In this document: one piece after another, positions 44,160 through 55,670 of the stretch
Position numbering within the stretch: position 1 is the stretch's first letter
Layout of the letters: each line of letters starts with the position of its first letter
Origin: Diphasiastrum complanatum
Lineage: Eukaryota > Streptophyta > Lycopodiopsida > Lycopodiales > Lycopodiaceae
Direction: 5' to 3'
Length of the DNA stretch: 64,000 nucleotides
NCBI GenBank assembly: GCA_029204225.1
Contig: CM055104.1
Coordinates: forward strand, 56,386,264 to 56,450,263
Made by a program: the position numbers and the translations under genes
Notes under the pieces: generated by a model
Seen by the model: only the letters and a program-made list of their open reading frames with translations
Databases searched by the model: none
Told to the model about the DNA's origin: nothing

Positions 44160-44375
44160 ACATAAATGTGGATCCTAAGCTCTTTAGTGTCCCTTTTTAT
44201 CACAGCAGTTTGAAAAGGAGCTTCATTCCTACATGTAACACTCTTATCTAACTCAGCTAAGGTGGTCGGACAATGTTTCTTCTTGAAGAAGAATACTTTT
44301 TTGAAGCTCAACTCATCCAGACCTAGCTGGATAGATACTGGTTTTTTCTCTACAATGTAGTGCAGATAAAGGTTG
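44160..44375 (-). other. Open minus-strand frame without ATG, possible exon
   Basis: About 70 codons without stop: YIVEKKPVSIQLGLDELSFK, KHCPTTLAELDKSVTCRNEA, RDTKELRIHIYVIIGCGL. Amino-acid mix is protein-like but no family is recognised. The rest of 43,600-45,990 contains nothing assignable. Confidence 0.25.
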
Positions 44376-45994
44376 GAGGCACTGATTGCAAGAGGTATTC
44401 AATAGACTTCTCTGAAAGTACATGCAATTGCATGATATTAGAGACATAACCAGACAGATGACTAGATCTATTCCATTTTTCAAAAGCTAATGCCTCCAGC
44501 ACCTGCAATAATGAAAAATTTACATGATGGACAAATATTGAGCTCTAGTAAAACTAATATTTTTGAATTTCAAAAATAAAATGAACAATATAAACAAGAC
44601 ATGCCCAAACAATGTGAAGTACAATTGTCTGCCTTCAAAAGAAAGGCTTTTGCATTTCCTCTTGCAGAGATTCAGATCACCAGGATATGGAGCACATTGT
44701 GAGGTACAAGCATTTATTAAGGATGACACTGCCAAGTGAAGTAATTAATGGCCTGCTGCCCCTAGAAGAGCCAAACATTGGCTCTAGCAGAATGAAGTTA
44801 AATTGCTCTCCAACTTCATTCTTCTTTGGCTCAAAAAGACTTCAGCCTAGGCTTTGATACTTAATTCAACCAATTCTGCAACTTTGAAACGCCTTCAATT
44901 TTCTGTATAAATCATTATGGAGGCTACTAACTGATTAATAGTCCCTTGATCAAAACATCAATTAGCAGTGCCGGGTGGGGGGAGGGGGGGTTGTCGGGGT
45001 CGTCTCTTCTAAGAGGATCTTGCTCCATAAGTTTGTGCATGTATCCTTGGAGCCATGGACATGACAATTCGAACAAGAATTGACATCACGGATTGGTTGA
45101 CCCATGCTGCCGAGTATCTTTCTTGCCTAGTAAAGCTTCCCACTTACCTGGTCTTAGCAGATACACCCATCCATAACCTAACCAGGATGCCGTAGTAGTT
45201 CCAACCACTGACCAGCTGCACACCCATACAGATCTAATTTCAGATCAGCAATCAAGTCAATCATCAAGGGATCTCGATATTGAGAAAATTCTATCCTTTC
45301 TTGACCTAGTATTACAACATGCCTACATTGCAAGGGGAGTAGTTAACGAAATCTCTGAATAGACAACAGCTCCGCAAGGTCAGTTTGAATGAATTGAGGA
45401 ACACGAGGCCCTGTATTTTCAAGATGGCCCTATAAGATGTGATATGTCATTCTATTCCTGGATGAGAGCATAACACAAAGGTCAAAGCAAGTAAACATCT
45501 GAGCAACATGAAGATTACAACATAAACACCAAGACAATTTAGCAAGTAATTGTGTGGAGTCAGCCTAAGGTCACTCAAAACACCCAACAATCTCTACCCA
45601 TTTGAATTACAGCTGCTCGTGAACATGCGTGATATGTTGGGGGCAAACTAACATGCTGACAATGTACGTACGCTTCATGCACAATGCACACACTGAGTTC
45701 TCTCAAAGTGACAAATCAGCATTTTTTAATATGCTACATGCAAAAACACAAAAATCTCTACTCTGATTATGCAGAAGATAAATCAATCTTGGTTTTGTGA
45801 GTAGCTTCTAAACATAATGAACATGCATTCCTTAGTGTAAGGACGTACGAAATTTTCAGTATGTAAAATCTACCTTAGAAATGAAACAAGCACATTAGGT
45901 TCAACATTTCCAATACTAGGCTGAAGAAGCGCAGCACAAAGTAAGGTCAGCTGCAGGACTGTATTTACCTGTAAAAGTGACTTAAAACACGTGA

Positions 45995-45996
<2 letters not shown>

Positions 45997-46053
<57 letters not shown>
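45997..46053. repeat. (CT)n microsatellite
   Basis: About 28 uninterrupted CT units. Confidence 0.98.
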
Positions 46054-46055
<2 letters not shown>

Positions 46056-46409
46056 ATTTTCCTCCAGAGTCTTCGTGTAAAATTGTATAGACCAAATTGA
46101 CCAAGAAATAAAGGCTATCCAGTCTTCCATTCTTTTTGTATGAAACATATTTTGGAATATTAGAGCTTATTACTCTAACTGATGAAATATGCGTGCAGGT
46201 ATCATTACCTGAAGACAAGAAATGAAACTGTAGATCAATGCTAACAGTTTGATGTGCAGGTTCTAGAAATAGAATCTAATGATGAACCATTTTATGGTAT
46301 GACTCCTAACCTTTTCTTAAGGATATGTGCAGGTACTACGAAGAGTACCGGAAGAATGAACTAAAGAAGCTTCTTAAATCTTAAAGATGGTACCTGAAGA
46401 AGGCTTTTT

Positions 46410-46470
46410 CCAAAGTCTATAAAGAAAGCTCAATCGAGTCTATAAAGAAGGCTCATTCGAGTCTATAAAG
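46410..46470 (+). repeat. Short tandem repeat, about 27-bp unit
   Basis: Two full copies and a partial one of TCTATAAAGAAGGCTCAATCGAG-type units (AGTCTATAAAGA recurs at 46,413, 46,438 and 46,461). Confidence 0.75.
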
Positions 46471-46626
46471 ATTTGGAAAACTCGCCCCTCTCCCTCATTA
46501 TTCATCTCCTATTCATTTTTGTTTTGCCTCTTGTTCTTGCTTCTATGTGTGTAGGTGATTGGAAGAAAGCTTGGAGCTATGGCATGAGGAGGATCTATCA
46601 AGCTTGGATTGGAACCATTTTGGAAC

Positions 46627-46671
46627 CACACACACACACACACACACTCACTTTCTCTTACCTCTTTCATA

Positions 46672-46727
<56 letters not shown>
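46627..46727. repeat. (CA)n and (CT)n microsatellites
   Basis: (CA)n at 46,627-46,647 and (CT)n at 46,676-46,727, separated by a short T/C-rich spacer. Confidence 0.97.
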
Positions 46728-46730
<3 letters not shown>

Positions 46731-46741
46731 TCTAAAACTTT

Positions 46742-47010
46742 CACACCATCCATAAGCCTGAAGGCCATGCATGTCACACCATTCATAACTTGATGGCCTT
46801 GCATATCACACCATCCATAACTTGATGGCCTTGCATGTCACACCATCCATAGCTTAATGGCCATGCATGTTTGATTTGGAACTTGCATGTCTGATTGGAA
46901 GCTTGCATGTCTGATTTAGGAACTTGCATGTATGATTTGAAGCTTGCATGTCAGATCTGAAGCTTGCATGTCAGATCTGATTCGTGCATGTCATGCTTTC
47001 CAATGTCGAA
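46742..47010 (+). repeat. TGCATG-rich imperfect tandem array
   Basis: First part: about four units near 35-40 bp of the form CACACCATCCATAACTTGAT then GGCCTTGCATGT. Second part: about six units near 20-24 bp of the form CTGATTTGAAGCTTGCATGT. TGCATG, the core of the plant RY element, occurs more than ten times. No promoter or gene follows closely. Confidence 0.8.
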
Positions 47011-47404
47011 TGCCCATGCATGTTCCATTCTTGATCAATAAGTTTTTGCATGTCATAAGAAACCACTTTTCTTTGTATGAGATTCTTTAAGATCCAAAAT
47101 TTGTTAACATCTTATTGATGTAAAAGATTCAAGAATCCATCTTCCCAAACCACTGTATATGTATTTGGCCTTGGGCCATTTGATCTTGCATAATTTAAAA
47201 GAAAAATCCTTCAAGGGGGGTCCCATCTTGAACCCTCAGCAAGTCTCATGAATGAATGCTTTTGTGATTGAATGTTGAAATACTTCAGTAAGCTTTGAGT
47301 TCTTTTCGGTTTTATTCAACAGTGTTTTGTTGATTTGTTTCCTTTTTTTTTTTAAGACACAACGTTTAAGTCAGGACTTTAGAATTTAGGAGACCTTCAC
47401 TTCA
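47011..47404. other. No supported gene
   Basis: Spacer between the TGCATG array and LINE A; nothing assignable. Confidence 0.45.
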
Positions 47405-49011
47405 AGTTCACACTTCGTCCTTTGCTGAGGGCACAGGTTCACCCTACCTTGATTTATCGCCTGATATTATCATATTCGTAGAGCGGGGGCATATTTTCCT
47501 CACTGGGGATTTTAATGCCCGAACCTCAAGCAGTCAGAGTTTATGACATCACCGACCAGCTCCGCGTTCATGCCCTTGACAGCGATGATATGGGAGTTAC
47601 CAGGGTTTCAGAGGACAGCTTGGGACCTATTACCCCCTATGGTGAGCATTTATTGCAGTTTGGAGAGGCCCATGAGTTAGCCGTTTACAATGGCCTAACT
47701 TGCTGGCCAAACTCCAGCAGTTATACTTGTCATCCTCACAGTGGTGGACATAGTGTTGTAGATTATCTCATGGGATCACCATCTTCCATCCTCTCATCTC
47801 TAATGTTCATGTATCTCCCACCACTCTCTCTGATCATTCTTTTCTCTCCTTCGCTATCGGCTGCCTCCCACCTCCCCAGCCATCCTCACATCCCTAGCTT
47901 ACATGTGCACCCAGGTATTTCAGTTCTCTCTATACGCCAGTCTACCAGGAGTTTCTAGCCTCCTTACTCCATTCCTTTCCACACGATAGTATAGTCGAGA
48001 CTCAAGCTGCCTTTCTTAGCACCTCTCTTCATACCGCTACTTCCCTAGCTTTTCCATCTAAGCCCCATAAAGGTAGACGCACACGTTCCTCATCGCTACG
48101 ACCTCCACACCCCCCATGGTATGATGCCGAATGTCACTCTCTTCATCACCTTGTCACCCATGCCCAAACTCATGATCCTCGCCTCCTCCGCTCTGCCAGA
48201 CGCTCTTACCATCGCATACTCCGCCGAAAAAGCATGCCTATGATGACTCCGAAGGAAAGCGTCTTATTGACCTTCTCTTCAGTTCCTCTTCAGGTGCCTT
48301 TTGGCGTGAGTTTATCCCTCGTGCTCCACCACCTCTCCTAGATGACCTCCGCATATGGACCGACGACGCCGGCCATCAATAGAATGAAGTCCCATAAGGC
48401 AAGAGATATTGAGGACCCTGAATCTGAACTCCTAACCCATGCTTCCAACCTCCTTGCTCCCACACTAGCCACTCTCCTCAATTCCGTCGTTGTCTCTGGC
48501 TTCCCTTCATCCTGGTGCACCAACATCATCCACCCTATTCATAAAAATGGTGATCCCATGATTCCTGGTAATTACCGCACCATCATGATCGGGCATGTTC
48601 TCACGAAGCTTTATGGTACCATACTCCAGTCTGAGTGAGTTCAGAGGCGGAAGCCAGGAGATTACATGCATTGGAGCAAGCAGGTTTCTGATTTCATTAT
48701 TCTACCACTGACCATATTTTCACACTTCGAGCTTTGATTGAGGAAGCTAAGTACAGGAAAGAGAGAGTTTACTGTTGTTTTGTGGACTTCAGGAAAGCCT
48801 TTGATTCTGTACCATGCTCCATGCTCATTTAGAGACTTCGTGACCTTGGTTTCTCCATAGATATTGTTCTAGCATGATGGCTCTTTATGAGAAGGTCTTG
48901 GGATGTTTCCGACATGGCAGTGGCCTATCTGATCACATTTGCAGCACCATTGGGGGGAAACAGGGATGTTCTCTTTCACCGGTTCTCTTTGGCTTGTACA
49001 TTGATGAGTTA
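47405..49011 (+). mobile_element. LINE A fragment: endonuclease and partial reverse transcriptase
   Basis: A L1-type non-LTR retrotransposon piece. Endonuclease: HIFLTGDFNAR near 47,490, LQFGEAHELAVYNGLTCWPN, YTCHPHSGGHSVVDYLM, and a LSDHSFLSFAIG motif around 47,830 in another frame (the SDH catalytic triplet). RT: NIIHPIHKNGDPMIPGNYRT (48,342-48,640), VDFRKAFDSVP near 48,785 and GGKQGCSLSPVLFGLYIDEL near 48,950. The element is cut at both ends: it starts inside the endonuclease, and at 49,011 it is joined to ORF1 of LINE B before the catalytic YxDD. Multiple frameshifts. Confidence 0.9.
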
Positions 49012-49610
49012 GAGCGAGAAAAAGAACTTGTTGCAGTCCAAAGTCGCCTCATTGGAGCAAGTGATCAATACTAAGCAGGTTGCAGCCTCAGAAATGACCA
49101 CCACCATGATACGGGAGCTTGAGAGTAAAATTGAACAACATAAAGATTCATAGGCAGCAGTCTTAAAGAAAGGCACCAAGCCTAGCGCCCCCACCTCCTC
49201 AGTCATCTCAACCACCATTTTGGAAGAGCGGTCAAGGGAGCAAAAAGCCCATAACATCAAGGTTCGTGGGATACCGGACACACAGGATGCCATTGCCAAG
49301 GCTACGAGATTTCTCGAGACCACTCTAGGACAAGACATGTTACTGATGGGCTAGATTCAGCTCGGAGGACCACCAGAGATGCAGCTACACTGATCATTCA
49401 CTTCACATCCCTAGACAACCGTAGAGAAGCTCTACGCTGTAGAGCCCAGTTACGTGGCACTACCATATATATGGATGACGATCTTACCTATATCCAGGTT
49501 GAGGAGAGGCGTAAAGCCTTCCAAGTGGCTCGAGAGACTGGTAGACGAGTCATATATCGAGATGGTTAGATACAATTTATTGCTGGCACCCCTAGGCGTT
49601 CCCAGAGTTA
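49012..49610 (+). pseudogene. LINE B ORF1 (coiled coil and RRM-like domain)
   Basis: A helical segment (SKVASLEQVINTKQVAASEM, REWELESKIEQ-like) is followed by ERSREQKAHNIKVRGIPDTQ, DAIAKATRFLETTLGQDM, then TLIIHFTSLDNRREALRCRA, QLRGTTIYMDDDLTYIQVEE and RRKAFQVARETGRRVIYRDG. This order (coiled coil, RRM-like fold, C-terminal basic domain) is that of L1-type ORF1 proteins, which coat LINE RNA. Stops near 49,154 and 49,355 and frame changes break it; the 5' end is missing at the junction with LINE A. Confidence 0.75.
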
Positions 49611-49667
49611 GAAATTCGGGGCCCCGGGGATTGGGAGCATCCCGGGGCCCCATCCATACCATCTTTA

Positions 49668-50640
49668 GATTGGGGTATGGAATTGTGATGGCATCCACTC
49701 ATCCACTACAGCAGGTGATCTGATTGACTTTATCACTAAATTAGACCTATTGTTTTTTATGGAGACTCACGAGAGCCAGTTGCGCGGTTTAACCACCTTC
49801 CCGGAATACAGATGGGATTCAGTATATAGGACTAGATCAGCCAGTGGCCGTGGTTCGGGAGGAGTGGCTTGTCTCTATAGAGAGTACCTTCATCAGATGT
49901 TTGAGTTTGTCAGGCATGATGAGCATGCACAGTATATTTGGCTTCGTATCACAAGAGGAGTGATTGGTTTGGACAGGGACTTCTTCATTGCTGCCTGCTA
50001 TTTTCCTCCAAAGTCCTCCTCCTTTGTTGAGGGTGTTGGCTCACCTTATTTGGACCTTTCAGTGGATATCATCAGATTTGCAAAGCAGGGGCATATTTTC
50101 CTCACTGGAGATTTTAATGCCCGGACAGCTTCACGACAGACAGAGTTCCATGATGCTACAGATCAGATGCGAGGTCATGCCCTTGATAGTGACAGTTTGG
50201 GGATCACTAGGATTTCCGATGATGGACCGGGACCTATTACTTCATATGGTAAGTACCTGTTGCAGTTTGGTGAGGCACATGAGTTAGCCATTTATAATGG
50301 CCTACCTCACTGGCCTAACTCTGGCAGCTATACTTGTCACCCTCACAGTGGCGGTCATAGTGTGGTTGATTACCTCATGGGTCATCGTCGTCCATTCCTC
50401 TCATTCACAGCTTCCGTATCTCTCCTACCATCCTCTCTGATCATTCGTTCCTATCCTTCGCTATTGGCCACCTTCCACCACCACTCTGTCACACATGCTC
50501 GTTTCCACGCCCGCCATCTCCTCCGCTCTTCACGACAAATGTACAACCGCACACTCCGTCGCAAAAAACGTGCCTATGATGACTCCGAAGGAAACCGTCT
50601 TGTGAACCTCCTTCTCAACTCCTCCTCTGGTGCCTTTTGG
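49668..50640 (+). pseudogene. LINE B endonuclease
   Basis: Apurinic-endonuclease-like domain of an L1-type LINE: WNCDGIHSS, LLFFMETHES (catalytic Glu), RYRWDSVY-like region, GVACLYREYLHQMFEFV, FFIAACYFPPKSSSF, HIFLTGDFNARTASRQTEF (Asp/Asn), NGLPHWPNSGSYTCHPHSGG, HSVVDYLMGH. The SDH motif is shifted out of frame near 50,440. The domain nicks target DNA for target-primed reverse transcription. Very similar to LINE A. It stops at GGTGCCTTTTGG (50,640), where copia C4 leader sequence begins, so RT is missing. Confidence 0.9.
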
Positions 50641-51130
50641 TTTATTTGCAGGGTCTGAGTTGGAATCAAGATTTTGTCTATTGATCGCTGGCTAGCTGTT
50701 GGGAGATCTGTTTTGCTGGAATCAGAACTAATAGATCGCTGGTTGGCTGTCTACTGGATCAGAAGACCTGGTCGCAGATCTGGATAAGGTGATATAGGAC
50801 TGTTCACTGCTACAAAGAAGCCAGATCGCGGACACTGCTTTGCTGGAATCAGAACTGACAGATGGCTGGCTGGAGTCAGACTACAGATCGCTGAGCTGGA
50901 AAACTTATGTTCGTTCATTGGTTAACTGCTGACAGTTTGTTGCTTCAGATTGCTGCTGGATCGCTGAGTTTGAAGACCTTTTGATCGCTGCAAAATCAGA
51001 TCTGAATCCTAGCTGTTTATAGACTGGTTCGCTAGAAGATCTGGATCTGAGCTGAACCCGATTTCTGAGACAGATAGAAGTTTGGCAATATACTGTTTGC
51101 TGGAAAATCAGGTCGCTCAAGATCAGTACA

Positions 51131-52090
51131 ATGGTAGGATTGACCGATGCTGTGTTCCCAGAGTCTAGCAAGCTAGATGGAACGAACTACAGCATATGGA
51201 AGTTCAAGATGCAAAATATTCTCACTATAGAGAATATTGGGAGATCGTCACAGGTGTCGAGATACCTCCTACCACTGACAGAGAGTTGCCGGAGTATCAG
51301 AGACATAGAAGAAAAGCTCATCATATCATCAACTTATCAGTAAGAGATATGATTATACCTCATATCAGAGATGCTGCTAGACCCAAGGAGGCTTGGGATA
51401 TACTGAAAGAACTTGCATGAGACGGTAAATCAATCACGGATCTTGTTCTTGACTAATAAGCTTCACACGTTGAAGATGGGTACAGGTGAATCAGTAATGG
51501 ACTACTTTACTCGAGTGAAAGATCTGAGAGGGCAACTTATTGCAGTTGGAGAAAGTGTTCAAGATTCAGTAATGGTATCCATTGTACTTAATAGTCTACC
51601 TTTGGCCTATCAGAACTTTGTAATGATGCTATCGTTAAGAGAAACGATGCCTTCTTTCGATGAGCTAAATGCCATCTTACTACAGGAAGAAATGAGACAA
51701 CAAAATATTGTCAACAAGGACGATTTCAAGGAACAGGCATTCCTGCAAAGAAGCAAGAGCAAAGTTCCAAGAAGGGTGGCAAAGGGAAGAAGAAGAAGAA
51801 GAAAAAGCAGCAAGATATGGAGGAGAATCAATCAAATCAGTCAGAAGATGGAAAGAAAGTGGTTTGAAAAGGAAACTGCTTTATTTGCGCAAATCAGGAC
51901 ATTATGCAAAGGAGTGTTGGCACAACAAATTCAAGAAAAAGCAGGACGGGAATTTTGCTGAAGAAGAAGAAACATCTAATGCAAAATTGAGTGCTTTGGA
52001 TCTTGAAGACTATGAGTTGTTTTCGGCATCGACATCTTCTGGTTCTCGAAGGAAGATGACTATTGGTTTATTGATTCAGGAGCTTCGAAG
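51131..52090 (+). pseudogene. C4 gag and zinc knuckle
   Basis: ATG at 51,131: MVGLTDAVFPESSKLDGTNY, SIWKFKMQN. The frame shifts near 51,230 and 51,420. Continues ILFLTNKLHTLKMGTGES, YFTRVKDLRGQLIAVGE, SIVLNSLPLAYQNFVMML, FDELNAILLQEEMRQQN, then a Lys/Arg-rich tail and KSGHYAKECWHNKFKKKQ. The knuckle is CCHC-like, but its first two Cys fall in another frame. An acidic EEEETSNAKLSALDLEDYE follows. Particle shell and RNA binding. Confidence 0.88.
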
Positions 52091-53449
52091 CACATGACAC
52101 CTAGGCGAGACTTGCTATCTAATTTTCAAAAATTAGATGATGGGTCAAATGTGAAGTTGGGGGACAACTACACATATGATATAAAGGGAGTTGGAAAAGT
52201 ACAAGTACAATTACCTTCTGGGAAGATTGGAAACATAAAGGATGTGCTTTATGTACCAGGAATCAAGAAAAACTTACTCTCAGTATCAACTATTGCAAAG
52301 CAACACATGGTGGTGCAATTTGATGAACAGCGGTGTCTTATCAAGAGGAAAAATGATGTAGTAGTAGCTGAGGGCATACTTGCAGGGCAGTTGTATAAAC
52401 TTCAAGCTCAGGTGATGGATCATCATGCAAGTGTTGCGGATACTCGATCATTGAGTAAGTTATGGCACGAGAGGTATGGACATCTGAATTACAAAAGTCT
52501 ACAAGTCTGGAGGAAATTTAACATGGTTACAGGTTTACCTCAAGTCCTTTCTGATCGCAAGGTTTGTGAAGGCTGTGTCTTAGGCAAGCATCATATGAAG
52601 AAATTTTTGCCTAGTACATTCAGGGCGAAAAATGTTCTAGAACTTGTTCATACATATTTGTGTGGTCCTATGAGGACTCAATCTTATAGGGGAGCAAGTT
52701 ACTTTATGGTGTTTGTGGATGACTATTCTAGGAAGACATGGATCTATCTTCTGAAGATTAAGGGTGAAGCTTTCACGCATTTCACATGGTTTAAGACACA
52801 GGTGGAGAAAGAAACAGATAGACAAATTAAGATACTTCGCTCGGACAAAGGGGGACAGTATCTTTCTACGGAATTTCAGGTGTTTTGCAAGGATCAAGGT
52901 ATAAAGAGACAATTTGCAAATATGGACACGCCTCAACGAAATGGAGTTGCAGAAAGAAAGAACCGGTCTATAGTAGAAACTGCAAGGAGTATGCTCAAGA
53001 GTAAAAATCTTCCGAATATGTTTTGGGGTGAAGCAGTTAAGACGGCGGTTTATCTTTTGAATCGAAGTCCTATAAAGGTTGTAGAGAATCGAACTCCAGA
53101 GGAAGCTTACACGGGTTGGAAGCCAGATGTAAGTCATTTGAGAGTGTTTGGGAGTATTGCTTATTCTTACATACCTAAGGATTCAAGGAGCAAATTGGAT
53201 TCTAAGGCGACCAAGTGTTTATTTATTGGTTATGATAATCAAGAGAAGGGATACAGGTTATATGACTTGGAGGGTAAGAAAATAATCATAAGTAGGGATG
53301 CAATCTTTGATGAGGAATCAACTCATAAAGATACAGAGATATATTTGATAAGGATCAAGATGGAGGAATCCCAATATTATGTGATGAATTATTACAGGAA
53401 CCTGAATCAACACATGTATCGTCTACGCCAATTCAAGAACCTAGAGTGA
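52060..53449 (+). pseudogene. C4 protease and integrase
   Basis: Protease FIDSGASKHMTPRRDLLS spans a frame change at about 52,095. Then LPSGKIGNIKDVLYVPGIKK, NLLSVSTIAKQH. Integrase HHCC: LWHERYGHLNYKS, CEGCVLGKHHMKK. Core: LVHTYLCGPMRTQSY, VFVDDYSRKTWIYLLKIKGE, LRSDKGGQYLS (Asp), TPQRNGVAERKNRS (Glu). The first catalytic Asp, normally in HTDLCGP, is Tyr here (TAT for GAT), so the enzyme would be inactive even if read through. Ends at TGA 53,447 after loss of frame near 53,350. Confidence 0.92.
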
Positions 53450-54332
53450 CTTTGGTTGAGATAGGAAAGAGGAAGGAGAGGTCAAGTATATGGGATACTT
53501 ATTCACCTCCTACTTCATCAGGCAGGAAGCATCCTACATTAGAAGCTAGAAGATTGCCTAGGTGGTACTATGAAACTATCAAGGATAGTGTTATTATGGA
53601 ACAGGGACAATCCAATACACATGGAACTAGGAGATCAACTAGACTTGAAAAACAACATAAAGATCAAGATCGACAGGAGGTTCGACAGGAGGATCATCAT
53701 GAAGATGGGGATGTACATTTTGCATATATGGCCACAGTATTAGAAACCAAGGATCCATCTACTTTCAGAGAGGCTGAAAAAGAGGATATTTGGAGGAAAG
53801 CTATGGATAAGGAGTACGACTCAATCATGAAGAACAAGACTTGGAGACTTGTTCAGTTACCTACAGGTAAAAAAGCCATTGGATGCAAGTGAGTCTATAG
53901 AACTAAGTACAAATCAGATTGTTCTATAGATAAACATAAGGCAAGATTGGTGGCAAAAGGTTATGCTCAACAGAAAGGGATTGACTATGAGGAAACTTTT
54001 GCACCAGTTGCTAAGTCTACTACTATGAGGACTGTTTTATCATTGGCAGCTCAGTTTGTATGGGATATTCAACAAATGGATGTAAAGAGTGCATTCCTGA
54101 GTGGATTTCTAGAGAAAGAAGTCTACATGGAGCAGCCAGAGGGATACATAGTAGCAAGACATGAAGACAAGGTTTGCAGGTTGGACAAGGCACTATATGG
54201 ACTTAAGCAGGCACCCAGGGCGTGGTACACGAGGATTGACACATACTTTGAGGAGCATGGCTTTCAGAGAAGTAGTTCGGAGCATACACTTTATGTTTTG
54301 ATCAGGGATAATCATATTGTTATTGTAGTGAT
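53446..54332 (+). pseudogene. C4 reverse transcriptase, first half
   Basis: EKEDIWRKAMDKEYDSIMKN, KTWRLVQLPTGKKAIGCK, a TGA at 53,890 in place of the invariant Trp, then VYRTKYKSD, RLVAKGYAQQKGIDYEETFA, IQQMDVKSAFLSGFLEKEVY, ALYGLKQAPRAWYTRID and IRDNHIVIVV. The reading stops where the hAT terminal repeat begins; the YVDD motif that should follow directly is found on the minus strand at 57,930. Confidence 0.94.
54325..54332 (+). other. hAT target-site duplication, left copy
   Basis: GTAGTGAT next to the CAAGG end. The right copy (57,923-57,930, minus strand) reads GTAGTAAT: 7 of 8 bases agree, the length typical for hAT. Confidence 0.85.
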
Positions 54333-54449
54333 CAAGGTTGCATCGAATCGCGGTTCGAACCGCCTTTTACAGTTCAAACCATCGAATCGTTCGAACCGTC
54401 TGGCCCTAAAACAATTCCATCGGCTCGGCCCTCAGGATTCTGTTCGCGC

Positions 54450-54451
<2 letters not shown>

Positions 54452-54529
<78 letters not shown>

Positions 54530-54606
54530 GGGGGGGGGGGGGGTGCACTCAGGAGTCAGCACTCTGTGTGCACTGTGCATTTGCCATTCAGATTGTGTGC
54601 TCAGTG

Positions 54607-54685
<79 letters not shown>

Positions 54686-55245
54686 GTGTGATTTTGTGTG
54701 TGTGTGTGTGTGTGAGTGATTGTGTGATATTGTGTGTGTGTGTCCACTGTCTTTTGATGTGTACAGTGTGTGTGAGTGAATCAGTGAGTGTGTGTGAGAG
54801 AGAGTGTGTGTGTGTGATATTATGATATTGTGTGTGTGTGTGTGTGTGACATGTGTGCATTGTGTGTGTGTGTGTGAGTTTTGAGATGTGTGCACACTGC
54901 ACTGTGAGTTTGTGTGAGGCTTGAGCACTGAGATTGTGTGTGTGTGCACTGTAGTCTGTGTGTTTGTGTGTGTCAGTGTGTGTGCACTCGGCATTGTGTG
55001 TGATATTTTGTGTGTGACATTGTGTGCACTGTGTGTGTTGAATCTTGATGGGGTTCAATGTGGGGCCTGGGCAGTGGGCATTGTGAGATGGGTGTGGGAC
55101 CTGGGTAGCTACTTAGTTAGAACTTAGAACTTAGAACTTAGAAGTTAGGAGTTAGTGACTAGTCCGAGTTAGTAGTTACTAGTTAGTACTAAGTAGTTAC
55201 TAGAGTCTACTTAGAACTTAGAACTTAGAGAGATCTGTAGATTGT

Positions 55246-55320
<75 letters not shown>
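54452..55320. repeat. Compound GA/G/TG microsatellite block inside the hAT
   Basis: (GA)n at 54,452-54,520, an almost pure G run at 54,521-54,542, (TG)n at 54,609-54,647, (GA)n at 54,648-54,681, a TG-rich stretch to about 55,040 and (TG)n then (GA)n at 55,251-55,319. GAACTTA/AGTTAGTA-type short repeats occur at 55,120-55,230. Open frames here are artefacts. Confidence 0.95.
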
Positions 55321-55321
<1 letters not shown>

Positions 55322-55506
55322 CCACCTTGCCGAGGGATAGGGATCCCTTGTGGGATCACGTCACCATCGCTGCGGCCTATGGCACATCGGGCACGAAGAG
55401 ATGGACTTGCAGATACTGTCACCAGTCTTACACTAGAGGGCCCACACGCATCAGGGCACAGTTGTTACGTTTAAGGGGGTTCGAGGATGGGGCCCAGACC
55501 GAGAGG
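55322..55506 (+). pseudogene. hAT transposase exon 1: BED zinc finger
   Basis: DPLWDHVTIAAAYGTSGTKR, WTCRYCHQSYTRGPTRIRAQ, LLRLRGFEDG. This is the BED finger that binds transposon ends: W..V, then C-x2-C. The next ligand, normally His in a TRxKxHL context, is Gln (CAG), which would weaken zinc binding. A GAGAG/GTAAAC donor closes the exon. The start codon is unclear because the exon abuts a microsatellite. Confidence 0.85.
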
Positions 55507-55670
55507 TAAACATTCAACTCTAAGACTCTTACACTTCAAAGTTCAAACATTGATCACGTTTTAAGTTTTAACTTTTAGCTCACATGATACATCAAGTTTG
55601 AAGTTTCAATTTCATTGATCATCTAATTTCTAAATTGTATTGTACTTTCAAATTTGTCTTTTTTGGCAGA

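Larger units (their letters stand above)
50641..54332 (+). mobile_element. Copia element C4, 5' part (leader to RT), without 5' LTR
   Basis: Leader 50,641-51,130, then gag, protease, integrase and the first half of RT on the plus strand. No LTR or primer site precedes the leader; the left neighbour is truncated LINE B. The RT is cut at 54,332 by a hAT insertion. The missing RT second half, RNase H, polypurine tract and 3' LTR lie inverted at 57,930-56,629. Confidence 0.92.

Noticed and set aside
46742-47010. CRISPR-like array
   Set aside because: Units are degenerate tandem repeats without unique spacers, and the DNA is plant nuclear.
47515-47958. Independent endonuclease-like host gene
   Set aside because: It is the LINE A endonuclease: the same DNA recurs in LINE B at 50,060-50,640 and RT follows in line.
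52637-53137. 166-codon minus-strand ORF
   Set aside because: Shadow of the copia C4 integrase on the plus strand, which has clear motifs.
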